A stretch of DNA of 64,000 nucleotides from Conus ventricosus (Eukaryota; Mollusca; Gastropoda; Neogastropoda; Conidae): NCBI GenBank assembly GCA_018398815.1, contig JAFLJL010014858.1, positions 1 through 64,000 of the forward strand, in the 5' to 3' direction. This document shows positions 43,386 to 53,929 of the stretch, one piece after another; position 1 is the stretch's first letter, and each line of letters starts with the position of its first letter. The notes beneath the pieces were generated by a model. The model did no database searches. It was not told the origin of the DNA and saw only the letters and a list, made by a program, of their open reading frames with translations. The translations under genes were made by a program, and so were the position numbers.

Positions 43386-43740
43386 CAAAATTAGCCAGCC
43401 GAAACACGAGACGCCATATCAGGGCTGTCATCAGGCTGGGGGCACCGCGCTGTGAAAAGCATTATATTTTCATTATACGTCGCACTGTCTCTGTCTCAGT
43501 CTCTGTCAGTCTGTCTGTCTATCTTTCAGTCTATCAGTCTGTCTGTCTGTCTCTCTCTCTCCGTCGTCCCCTCCCTTCCTCCCACGCACTCTTCTCTGTT
43601 TCTGTCTGTCTGCCTGGCTTTCTGTCTGTCAGACTGTCACTCTCTGTATCTCTCCTTCTCTTTCACTCTCTCTCTCCCACTCTGTTTCTATCTGTGTCTG
43701 TATGTCTCTTTCTCTCTCTGTCTCTGTCACTCTATTTGTC

Positions 43741-43785
<45 letters not shown>

Positions 43786-43792
43786 AACACTA
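43386..43792. repeat. SINE-like fragment, CTGT minisatellite and CA microsatellite
   Basis: SINE-like fragment 43,393-43,435, then CTCTGTCTGT-type tract to 43,740 and (CA)n 43,744-43,784. Mirror of 11,646-12,062. Confidence 0.85.
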
Positions 43793-44340
43793 TATTTTTT
43801 AACATGCGCGCTGGTGTGACCTACTCGTTTTTGAGTGAACCAGTATTTTAGGAAGAAGAAGAAGACACTATTTAGTACACTTCCTCTCAGCCAGAGACAC
43901 TGAAATAACATTTCTTTGGGTGCCTCCCACTGTGGGTTATACTATAATGAAAAGGTTGATGTTCTGGCAAAGAGAGGAGCAAAACGATCATCAGATTCAC
44001 ATTTTTTTGTACTTCTTATCTCAATACAAGAGTGCTATACTTTGGCAGAGAAAGTACAATTTCTAATTTTCATTTGATAGAAGGAGAAACTGGGTGTTTT
44101 GTTTACACGATGAAATGAGAAGTATTCATGAAATATTAAGTAAGTACGATCAAAACATTTTCATACACGACAGATAAGTTCCTTGATCTGCAGGATGCGC
44201 ATGTCCAGCGAGAGGCTGCCTGTTTTTGGAGCTCCGTTTTAAATTCATTGTTACATCTTTTACGCCTTGCATCTTTTACTCATAGAGTATCCGTGAATTT
44301 TAATAATCGCACTGTTAGCTGTTGGTAATTTAACGCTTAT
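43793..44340 (+). pseudogene. LINE-A-like 3' end and RNase H fragment, right arm
   Basis: TAACATGCGCGCTGG through the GAAGAAGAAGAAG tail at 43,798-43,865 equals the LINE-A 3' end at 48,148-48,212. Immediately after it begins the RNase H-like fragment (frameshifted NEKVDVLAKRGAKRSSDSHF at 43,950-44,010). Confidence 0.45.
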
Positions 44341-44580
44341 TTCTTTTCTTTTTCTTAACGAAATTGTGTTTTAAACCCTTTCAGGTAAGGTGAGTCTTAT
44401 TTGGCTTTTCAAGATGGCTACCGGCGTGTTGTTCCTCGGCTTCGTTAAAAGTTTTCTATTTTTCCTTGCTGTTTCCCACATGTGACAGGAAAACAACAAT
44501 ATTCCTAGCACTCAGTTTAATTTTGAAATTTTAGATGTTGATGTAGACGCCTTAGTTCCCATTTTGCAGGTTTTAAAACT

Positions 44581-45390
44581 TTGTGCAACCTGAACCATGT
44601 TAGTCTCCTGTGTGCACCTGTGCCGAGTACTGTTCTTAGTCTATTACTAGGCCCAGATTTTGAACCCCTGATTTCAATTAACATTAGAAATAGTACAGTG
44701 ATAAGGAATTGTTTGATTAAAAGAGTTAGACATAGAGGAGTTAAATTATGGTTTTTAAGCCTTATTCTATCAGGAGACATTGAACTCAATCCTGGTCCGT
44801 CCACCAAAGTAAAATATCCATGCGGAGTTTGCAATTTGAGAGTCACATGGAAACATAAAGCAGTTGCCTGTGACGTCTGCAATTCATGGTATCACACTAA
44901 ATGTATGTAATGAATTCAGCAGTTTATGAAGCATTATGCAATAGTGATATATCATGGACTTGTTTTTACCTGCGGGCTTCCAAACTTTAGTTCAAGACTT
45001 TTTGAGGATTCTATTGAAAATTGCAGCTCAGAAAGCAACCGTTTTGACCCTATCTCACCAGACCGATCCCCAAAAGAAAACTTGAAATTTTGTCCTAAGT
45101 TTGCATCCACCCCTGATTCTAAAACTGATAAAACCCCAAATCATAAAGTGCAACTGAACCCTAAATCATTAAGAGAAAAAGATAAACTTAAATGCATAGT
45201 CGTAAATTTTCAATCTCTTATTAAGAAAAAGGAAGAACTCAGTAATTTAGTCACTGAAAAAAACATTGATGTTGTAATTGGAACAGAAACTTGGCTAGAA
45301 ACTGGAACCCCCAGTAGTGAACTTTTAATGGAGGATTTTGATATTTATAGAAAGGACAGACTTGGAAAAAGAGGTGGGGGGTCTTGATTG
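44581..45390 (+). pseudogene. LINE-A 2A leader, PHD finger and endonuclease start, right arm
   Basis: A 109-codon frame (44,581-44,910) carries a hydrophobic leader, LSLILSGDIELNPGPST (2A core at 44,773-44,798) and the zinc finger PCGVCNLRVTWKHKAVACDV, CNSWYHTKCM. A frame change then gives WTCF-CGLPNFSSRLFEDSI, so finger and endonuclease were one polyprotein. The linker is Ser/Pro/Lys-rich and leads into KCIVVNFQSLIKKKEELSNL and GTETWLETGTP (45,187-45,310). Confidence 0.78.
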
Positions 45391-46290
45391 CCTTTTAGGA
45401 AGAATTTAGCCAGTGAGTTTTTATATCAAGGCAAAAATAGTGAAAGTTTATTTTGTAGGATTAATTTTAGAATAAGAGACCTGTCATTGTTGGATCAGTT
45501 TACAGACCTCCAGACTCAGATGAAAATGTATGTTTGTCTATTTGCAGAGACATTTCTAAACATTGTTTTGGCCAATAGGAAGGCAATATTATGGATTGGT
45601 GGAGACTTTAACTTACCAGATATGATTGGGGTGAAGATGCCTACTTGGTAATCAATTACAGTAAAATATCAATACTCAGTTTTTTGATGCCATCAAAGAC
45701 CTTGGATTAGTACAGTCAGTTGAATCACCAACTCGTGGTAAGGCATTCCTGGATTTATTTTTTACCAATTGTCCAGGCGCTTTAGGCAATCAGGAATTAA
45801 TTGCAGGCCTGGGTGATCATGACATAGTTCTTTTAGAGAGTAATTTTCAACCCTTTCGAAGAAAACCCCCTAAACGTACCATCAGACTCTGGAACCAAGC
45901 AGATTTACCAAAATTGCGCAGGATACTCATAATTTCAGTCGTCTTTTTTTGAGGTCCCATAGTGTTAAAGATAATGTCAGTGATCTTTGGAAGTGTATAA
46001 AAACTAACTTGGAATTTATTATGGATGACAACATACCTACTAAAATAACTTCAAGCAAGAACCACCAGCATGGATTACTACTAAAACTAAACGTTTGTTG
46101 AGAAGGAAACATCGTTTCTTTAAGAAATTGAAACTACATCCTAATTCAGAAAGATTACTGGTTAGGTATAAACATATTAAGAGAAGGTGTCAGAGAGAAT
46201 GTAGACTTGCTCACTCCAATTATGTTAATTCGATGATTTCGGAAGGTGATCATCAAAACAAGAAATTATGGTCTTACATAAAGGAGTAAG
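45391..46290 (+). pseudogene. LINE-A endonuclease, right arm
   Basis: NLASEFLYQGKNSESLFCRI (45,404-45,465), WIGGDFNLPD (45,594-45,625), FFDAIKDLGLVQSVESPTRG (45,680-45,740) and LGDHDIVLLESNFQPFRRKP (45,810-45,868). A basic linker (KTKRLLRRKHRFFKKLK, 46,085-46,133) joins it to the RT. Confidence 0.85.
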
Positions 46291-46381
46291 AGACAGGACA
46301 ACATTGGGATTCCAGACCTGAGAAATAACCGAATAACTAATACAGGACCTGAAGGGAAAGCAAACTTACTAAACAAGCATT

Positions 46382-47970
46382 TTGTTCAGTTTTCTCAATC
46401 CCAAACCTTTAATTAATGTTAGACTAAAGGATGATGATAAACTCCCTGAAATGCAAAACATCAAAGTAAACAAAGCAGGAGTATTTAAGTTACTGACCAA
46501 TATCAATGAAAACAAAGCTACTGGTCCCGATGGCGTTCCTGGCAAGCTCTTAAAATTATGTGCCAGTGAATTGAGTGAGGTATACCAATTACTTTACCAA
46601 GCTTCACTGGACCAGGGAGTAATACCCGATGAGTGGCGAGATGCGAGCATTGTTCCCTTATTTAAAAAGGGTGACAAAACAAAAGCAGAGAATTATAGAC
46701 CTGTATCTCTTACATCCATATCAGCTAAATTACTTGAAACACATAATATATAGTAGCATAATGGACCATTTTGACAAATATGATTTCTTAAATAACGCCC
46801 AGCATGGTTTTAGACAGCGAAGGGGTTGTGAGACTCAACTTATAACAACTCTCAATGATTTTAGTAACTGTCTTAACAACAGACAGCAAATAGATGCAAT
46901 TTTATTAGATTTTTCTAAAGCCTTTAATAAGGTTGACCATGAGGGCCCGCTGCTTAAATTGAACACATTGGCATTGGCGGTTCTTTGCTAAAATGGGCTA
47001 GATCATTCCTCGTTGGGGAGAACGCAGAAAGTTGTTGTGGAAGGGTCGTCATCCCATTGTAAACCAGTCTTTTTCAGGTGTACCACAGGGAACTGTTCTG
47101 GGGCCTTGTTTTTCTTTAATTTATATAAATGACATAAGTAGAAATCTCTCTCCTGGAACTACTATAAGGCTTTTTGCAGATGACAGTTTAGTATTATAGA
47201 AAATTAGAAGCAAGAATGATACACGCATTCTACAAGAAGATCTAAACGCTTTACAAGAGTTTGGAAAGAACTTGGAAAATGGAATTTCATCCTCAAAAGT
47301 GCCAAGGGGTTGCGTATATGTAACAAACGCTCACTAATTAGATCAGATTATTCTATCCATAATACTATTCTTAAAGAAACTAATGCTGCAAAATATTTAG
47401 CGTGATTATAGATAGTCGTCTCAAATGGAAAGAACATTACAATTTAGTATGTAAGAAAGCAAATAACATCTTAGCTTTCTTACACGGAATATCAATGACT
47501 GCCCCAAAAGGTTAAGACGACTGCTACAAAACACTGGTTAGACCAGTATGGAATATGGTTGCTCAGTTTGGGATCCTTACCATCTAAGGACATTGATAAC
47601 CTTGAAAAGATTCAGAAGAGAGCAGCACGGTTCGTAACAGGGAACCACATCAGAGAAAAGGGGAAATACTAGGAAAGAACATGAGGAAATTAGAATGGAA
47701 ACCCTTAGAAGAGAGAGAGCTTTTATTAAAACTTAACACCTTTTTCAAAAGCAGAGCTAAAGTAATTGATATCCAATGGAACAACTAGTATTGAATAAAA
47801 GTAGCACCAGGAGTGGCGGTCAGTGTTATACCATACCTGCATCAAATATTGACAGCCACTTACATTCTTTTTATCCCAGTTCTGTACGGCTGTGGAAACT
47901 CACTGCCGGGTGCCATCAAGATTGCCACAAATGCAATCTCTTTAAAAAAAAATTGATACAACAGTTTTGA
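46382..47970 (+). pseudogene. LINE-A reverse transcriptase, right arm
   Basis: NKATGPDGVPGKLLKLCASE (46,512-46,572), NYRPVSLTSISAKLLE (46,692-46,738), NAQHGFRQRRGCETQLITTL (46,795-46,852), LLDFSKAFNKVDHEG (46,902-46,945), SGVPQGT (47,078) and FADDS (47,174). Then YLGVIIDSRLKWKEHYNLVC (47,395-47,455), IDNLEKIQKRAARFVTGN and, at the end, VRLW with the 64-codon frame 47,776-47,970. Confidence 0.85.
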
Positions 47971-48212
47971 GATCTGCATATTGATGTTTTTCTATTTTTT
48001 ACTTCCCCAGATATTTTACTGTTAACTGGGCCTGAATTTGGCCATTGCTTTTAACTTCTTGAATATCGAGTGCGACCCCTTGTTGCCAAATTTGCTCCAG
48101 GGGCCCAAAAGTCTGAGTCGCACTATTTTATGTTATTTTTTTTACTTTTTAACATGCGCGCTGGTGACCTACTCGTTTTGAGTGAACCAGTATTTTAGGA
48201 AGAAGAAGAAGA

Positions 48213-48840
48213 AGGAAATTGGATTGTTTTAAAACAAAGTATGTCAAAAATATACATTGTATATGTGGTCATAGCATATCAACTGATCACATTCTTTTGT
48301 GTAACTTAATGAAAAAATTCATTCAAAATACGTCTGTACAGCCTAGTCAAAATGTTTTCCGGTCACTGTCAGCAAGTGAACACTTTATCTTTTCTTTTTG
48401 CCATTATAGCTAAAAGTCCAATTGGCAATATTTATAACATATAACAGTCAGTGGTGCAATGAGACAGAAGAGTTACATGTTTAGTTTGTGTGTGTGTGTG
48501 TGGGGTTTTTTGTTTTGTTTTTTTGTTTTGTTTTTCATTCTTTGATTAAGTGGATTTTCTACTTTTGTGTTATTGCTGTAGATAAGTGGATTTTCTACTT
48601 TTGTGTTATATATTGTATGTATGTATGTATGAATGTTGTATGTATATTTATGTATGTATGTATATTATATATATATATTATATATTTATATATATATATA
48701 TATATATATATACCAATTTAAATAGGATTTTAAAATCCTATTTTAAACTGGTATGTCGCTCCCTACTTGGTTGAGCACTTTTAACATTCTGAGTGGCTTT
48801 TTAACTCTAATTTAGTATATATAATATATATATATATATA
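48213..48840. repeat. Unremarkable spacer, TATG/TA microsatellite and palindrome
   Basis: No gene in 48,213-48,480. GT run 48,486-48,501, TGTA/TA repeats 48,605-48,711, the TTTAAATAGGATTTTAAAAT palindrome at 48,716-48,750 and another TA run 48,816-48,841. Mirror of 6,580-7,221. Confidence 0.75.
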
Positions 48841-48841
48841 T

Positions 48842-48906
48842 AGTGTACAGCCTGATGTGGCCCTTTGCGGTCGGTGGGCTATAAGCAACATTATCTTATC
48901 TTATAT
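48842..48906 (+). repeat. SINE-like dispersed repeat, right arm
   Basis: ACAGCCTGATGTGGCCCTTT, GCGGTCGGTGGGCTATAAGC, AACATTATCTTATCTTATAT. Mirror of 6,527-6,590. Confidence 0.5.
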
Positions 48907-49158
48907 ATATAGTGTAAAATGCATTGTGTCTCTGTGTGTGTGTGTGGATATATATGAACGTACAATGTTCAGTTGACATAAAACTGTTTTCAGCATATGC
49001 AGGTAACAAAATAAAAAGATTTGACTATATGCATACAGCTAATTTGCAGATGAATGAAGAGTCCCTAGCTAGATCTTTCATGTGCATGAGCATATTATCC
49101 CTCATTGATGCCTATCGATACATCTGGAAAATCTCAGCCTTGTCATTTTGTCCCACAG

Positions 49159-49548
49159 AATGCACCAGTGATGCCCAGATTGTGCCCAAAAGTATCTGTG
49201 GTCCCAGCATAGCAGTCCAGGAAGCCAGCTAGACTGCAGAGAAGACTTATCATCACATGCATTTGAACTCTGACGGCTAAGTTGGACAACACCTAGCTGC
49301 TGCAGCCACTGAATTACAAGCCATAAGCATACGCCAGGGAGTTGAAAGCAAGAGAAAGTGGATCTGACAAGTGCTTTACAGAATGTAGATGCCCTTGATG
49401 AGTTTTGCTCCAGGATGAGACCCCTGCATTGAGGCCGTCAATGAGCCGTTACATTACGGGGCCAACCTGGACACTAACTTCACTGACAAGCAGCCTTTGT
49501 GTGTGCGCGGCTAAATATATTGAACAAGCAACCGTTCAAGCAGACCTG
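49159..49548 (+). pseudogene. CYFIP: CYFIP/Sra-1 N-terminal exon, right-arm copy with defects
   Basis: Same acceptor (TGTCCCACAG ending 49,158) and donor (CAGACCTG/GTGAGC at 49,548-49,549) as the left-arm exon. The start codon is lost (CCAGGGAG where the left arm has CCATGGAAG) and several single-base indels break the frame in the DEFLLQDEQPC region. ANLDTNF and KYIEQATVQADL remain readable. The pattern fits base-calling errors or a dead allele. Confidence 0.8.
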
Positions 49549-50207
49549 GTGAGCACATATTTACAAAATCAGGTTATGATGATTGCTAAGTCATGTATAT
49601 AAAGTTAATTTACACAGCTTTCAAAAAAATGTTTGAATAATTGTGAATCCCATTTTTGGGAATGCCAACCTTGGTCACCAATCAGATCTTGAAAGGCAAT
49701 TTTGATGCAGTCAACGTTTAAGTACAGGATGACATTAGGGTATGTGTTTCTCACCTCTGTACCTACACAAAAGCATGCACCTATAATTATCATATTCCAC
49801 TCCCCCCTCCTCCATTCATGTAATTGCCAGAAGATTTTGTATCATTTTGGCAGGTGGGGGTGGGATTGGCGGTTTGGGCACTGTGGCTCAGATCATTTCC
49901 GAAGTCAATTTTCATCTTGATTCATTTTAGTTTTAATTGCAGAGAAAGGTATAGTATGTTTTTGTGCATAAACATATGTATTTTTAATGGTAATCGTTAT
50001 TCATGTTTCCCGAGTTCTGTTTTTTCTTCTTTTTCTTTCTTTTTTTAACTTCTTTGCTTGATTAGAATGTTATTTCACAAGGACATATCTTCCATGCTTA
50101 CCTTTGAATGTGTCGTGTACCCTTGCATTGTAAAGGATTTGTTTTATGTCTTGGTTTTCTGCTGTCTTACCTTCCGTTCCCCCCCCCCCCCCCCCCCCCC
50201 TTTCCCC

Positions 50208-50478
50208 AGTGGCTTTTACTGTGCTGCCCTCTGCAGCCCCCACACACGCCACGTGGGTCCAGGTGTTGTGCTGCCCACAGCTCAGCACTGCAGTGGACAT
50301 GAAGCAACGAAACATTGAGTCATTATGAGGAACCCTTAGATGAAATGTACTTTGCTGCTGAGCCACTTAAACGGTTGTCATTGGTGTCTGTTCTGAATGA
50401 AATATGCAGATGACCCCAGCATGACAAAGCCCCCTAGTGAAGATACAGATTGCTCTGTCATGGAAACCAGTTGAATGA
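50208..50478 (+). pseudogene. Candidate host exon, 5' part, right arm
   Basis: Follows a C run and CTTTCCCCAG. The frame with one indel reads DEMYFAAEPLKRLSLVSVLN (50,339-50,398) then SEDTDCSVME-type sequence, ending at AATGA (50,474-50,478) beside the Polinton. The left-arm version breaks at other points. Not assigned to a family. Confidence 0.4.
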
Positions 50479-50702
50479 GGATGTTAATATGGGGGTTCAC
50501 GACCCCATGTATTCTGCGCGAAAACCCCCTTTTCACATTACAAATCACGTCCATCACATGTCAATTTTGACCAAATTTAACACTGTTTTTTAAACAAAAT
50601 TAACACCTAAAAACTGCCAAATATTGACGTATTTTGCACATTGAAACGGGGGTTTCGTGCAAAATAGGATTGGTGATCGTGAACCCCATATTAACATTCT
50701 CT
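50479..50702. repeat. Polinton-1 left terminal repeat, right arm
   Basis: Tip is damaged (GGATGTTAATATGG in place of AGAGAATGTTAATATG). Ends CCATATTAACATTCTCT. Inverted relative to 62,121-62,352. The following CCGGGACATAAAATTACATA resembles the CCAAGGATATAAGAATTA inside the other end. Confidence 0.75.
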
Positions 50703-51084
50703 CCGGGACATAAAATTACATATATTGGTTTGACTTTTACTCCAGACTGGTCTACTGCTGTTGTAACGTGACACGCAAACCAATAAAGTGCAATTACTGA
50801 TCCGACATCGAAATGCCTACCCAGATGGCCCTAGTGCCGTTGTTCGACATGGCAAAATCGATAAATTGCAATTAGTGTTCCACACGCGAAACACTGCAAT
50901 GTGGACTCATTATGATTCATCGTGCGATGCGCGCAAGCCAATGGCAAGAAGCGTATGCATCAGGTCTGTGGGGGGTGGGTAGCGCTGCTGTCATTTTACA
51001 TTTGAGAGTCGTGTCGTGTGGATGTACGTTGGTGTGCTGGCATTTCTTCACAGAATCAGAGAGAGAACTTGTGTTGGGTAAAAA
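50703..51084. repeat. Polinton-1 subterminal region, right arm
   Basis: Mirror of 4,286-4,678: tandem CCAGACTGG/GTAACGTGA units, ATTGCCA/GCGCGC motifs. No ORF of note apart from short frames. Confidence 0.5.
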
Positions 51085-51730
51085 CATGGCGAGTCTCTTG
51101 AGTTTGATGTTGTTACTAACCTGAACTAGCAGAACAATCTTAACCCAGTTATAAAAATAAAACAGTTATTTATTATGAAAGAGTTATACACTCCATTACA
51201 GAAATAGAAACAAGCGAGACACTCTCTGGAACATACATCTAAATCAGGCTTTGAAGTCTTTAAAAGGAATTTTGTTCTTGTTTACTGAAGGAACAACTCC
51301 TTTTCAGAGAGAATCAGAAGCGTTTTTAATCCAAAAATTGAGAGGGTTGACTGTGTAATAAATGGCAAGTTGATCAGTTGTATTCGGGCCGTGGACTTTT
51401 CCTCACCAACACTTTGATGAAATAAGAAAGTTGTTCGCTGGAGGTAGGCAAAGAGATCCTGCAGTTGATCGCGCATGTAAAAAAACGTCGTCTTTATGAT
51501 GTAAGACTCGAAGATACTTAATAAGTAAATATGGGCTGTGGCTGGATTTTTAGATCTACATTTGACAACAGATTGTTTGGAAGTGGAGAAATGGATAGGA
51601 CAAGATGGTATTCAAATAAATATTCACAAGAAAGCAGACGGAAACGCCCCAATAAAAATGCATGTTTTTATGGTTTGTGATGCTCAGTTAAACATTGAAG
51701 AAAACAGGCTAAAAAACGCGGCTCATTAAA
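51085..51730 (+). pseudogene. Polinton major capsid fragment, right arm
   Basis: ATGGCGAGTCTC at 51,086 leads into capsid sequence near VTNL. TTPFQRES-type (51,290), LPHQHFDEIRKLFAGG (51,398-51,445) and GIQINIHKKADGNAPIKMHV (51,608-51,665) with CDAQLNIEENRLKNA follow. Only the C-terminal part of the gene. Confidence 0.7.
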
Positions 51731-51759
51731 ATGCAGAAGAAATATTCTAATAAAAACAG

Positions 51760-52375
51760 ATGGATAGCTTAAAGTTTCTCCTAAAGATCCGCACTGTTCT
51801 CTTATTTGCGGGATTACTGGGTGTGGGAAAACTGTCTTCGTACTTGATTTGTTACAAACAATATACAGGTTTCATTACGAGCACATTGTTATATTCTGCA
51901 CAACCATTAAGACAACAAGTCTTACAAAGAAGGAAGTTTATTTGGACAGACGATAATATATTTTTAGTTGATCCTAGCGACAAACTGAGCGACTGTTTAG
52001 AACATTACTATAGACTATTTGAGGGAACTGAAACACTGTTTATTATGATGATTGTTCGGCTGAACGAGACATTGTTAAAAAAAGAAAAGCTCTCTAAAAA
52101 GCTAGCCTTTATTTGGAGCCACGCCTTAGTTTCTGTGTGGCCCCTTAAACTCAAAAATATAATGCGGGTTTTAAAAAAAACTTTCGATCGCATTTAAAAA
52201 TGGGTTATTATTTTACACTAAGGACAAAGATGTTTTGAGAAGGTTTAAGTAAAATTTTAATATAAAAAGGGGACAAAGAATGAACAAAAATAATAAAAAA
52301 AGCATTTAAAAAAATCTAAGCACCAAAAGCTATGCTTACAAAATGCCCCCCCCAGTTCCAATATGTTTGTTTATT
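51760..52375 (+). pseudogene. Polinton packaging ATPase, right arm
   Basis: The clearest copy. MDSLKFLLK at 51,760, then Walker A as GCGKT in the frame ITGCGKTVFVLDL (51,823-51,860, one frame shift away from the start). FIWTDDNIFLVDPSDKLSDC (51,939-51,998) precedes a Walker B region (TLFIMMI in place of TLFIIDD because of an indel, 52,036). LSKKLAF and ALVSVWPL follow. The C-terminus is blurred by homopolymer errors after 52,200. Confidence 0.8.
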
Positions 52376-52442
52376 GTAGTTTGTTTTTTTTCCTATTGCT
52401 TAAAACAATTTTTTTTTATTAAAAATATTATTATAAAAAAAA

Positions 52443-53100
52443 ATGTCTCGAGGGCCAAAAATCAAAAAGGCAGCTAGCCCCTAAATGCATTTGCAGTAGA
52501 GCTAAAAAAAAAAAAACCTGGGAGACAAAACTGATTTTTGATCTAATAGGAGGCCGGGAAAATTTTTTTAGGGTTTTGGGGTACACAGATGAGGGGTTTC
52601 CCAAACGAACAGAAATTAAAGAAAAAAAAAAACCCCCAGCAACATCCCCCCCCTAGAACAGTAAAAAATTTTAAGGGCAAACTTTTTTGGGGCAAACTTT
52701 AATACAGACTTCAAAAAAGAGGATTTTTGGGGGGTTGCTTCTGAAATTGACTGGAATAAAAAAGTTTGAAATGGGGGGCCCCCAATGTATACAAATGATA
52801 AGAAAAAAATTTTTAAGAAAGGCTTTAAATGCAGGGCTCATTTTTGTTAGCTTTTTTTCCCGGGAAAACAAACAGAAAAAACAGATTAAAATAGTTTGGA
52901 AAGGGGGAAAACTGAAATATGCTACAGAGAAAGAAGTCTTTACTAAAAGTGGGGGGGGGACCTTTTGGGCTTAAAATTTCCCCCCCCCAACCGGAACAGG
53001 CACACCTGGGCAAAAAACCGTTTGTTTTTTTCGCTTTTTTTATTACTCCGGAGGGGGGATACTATTTTCCCCAGAAAAAGCGCTAATTGGGAGGTGTACA
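52443..53100 (+). pseudogene. Polinton protein X, right arm
   Basis: ATG at 52,443. The best frame (52,687-52,974) retains IRKKFLRKALNAGLIFVSFF and YATEKEVFTKSGGGT. Homopolymer expansion (runs of 6-9 C or G) destroys the rest. Confidence 0.5.
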
Positions 53101-53324
53101 AAAAAAGGCTAAAAAACTGGAGGGCCCCTTTTTAGTTTTTTATTGAAATTTACAAAAAACGGAATAAAAATAAACCCCCAGGTATATCTGACAAAGTTAC
53201 TGTGGGGTTTACAAAGAAAACAAACAGTACTCAAACTTTTTTTTCATTAAGTAGGTTGTTTTTTTGGGTTTTTACTTGTTATGAAGTGCTGTCAAAAGGA
53301 TTAAAAAAAGATATTTTTAAATTT

Positions 53325-53880
53325 AATTTAAATAAAATAATTTTAAATTTAAAAAAAAGGGAAGTTCAAAAATTTTGGGTTTAGAGCAAAAAAAACTAAA
53401 ATTAAAAGGAAAAAAGAAACGATTTGGATAAGTATAGGGTTAAGAAAGAAATATCCCAAAAGCTTTAAATACTCTTTCTTATTAAATTAGGGCCCCTTTG
53501 GGTTTGTGGCTAGCGTAAGGGGCGGGATCGGTGTTGTTGGTTTTAGCTAGGGGGTTGGGAGCCCCCAAGTCGCTTTAGCATTAGGGGGCCTTGGTTTGGT
53601 TTTGGGGCCCCTTTGTGTCTATTTTTTGTAAGTGCAAAAAAAAAAATTTAAAGTCCTAAATTACAAAAGACACCCCCATTGTAGCCCTACATGGGCCCAA
53701 AATTTGGGTTCTTTTAAGTTTAAGAATAAGCAAATCATTACGGGTAAAAACTTTACGGACGAAAAATTTTCGAAGCTTATGGCTAAAGGGTTTGATGTTT
53801 ACGACGCCCAAAAAATTGAATTTTAAAAAGGAAAGGGGAGAAAGTTTTTTAACTTCACGAAAAGGTGGGACACTGATGAA
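53325..53880 (+). pseudogene. Polinton hydrophobic protein, right arm
   Basis: Mirror of 1,560-2,041. KQIITGKNFTDEKFSKLMAK and GFDVYDAQKIEF (53,720-53,826) are readable. The glycine-rich part (53,500-53,620) is distorted by homopolymer insertions. Confidence 0.5.
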
Positions 53881-53929
53881 ATTAAAACCCAAAACCCATT
53901 GAAAAAAAAAACCCCAATGGGTTTTAAAC

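Larger units (their letters stand above)
44350..48212 (+). mobile_element. LINE-A, right-arm copy
   Basis: Begins near the CAAGATGGCTACCGGCG motif (44,409) and ends in GGAAGAAGAAGAAGAAGG at 48,197-48,214. Coding order 2A leader, PHD finger, endonuclease, RT. Confidence 0.85.

Noticed and set aside
50058..50366. Pro-rich ORFs around the C homopolymer
   Set aside because: They depend on the length of an error-prone C run and differ between the arms.
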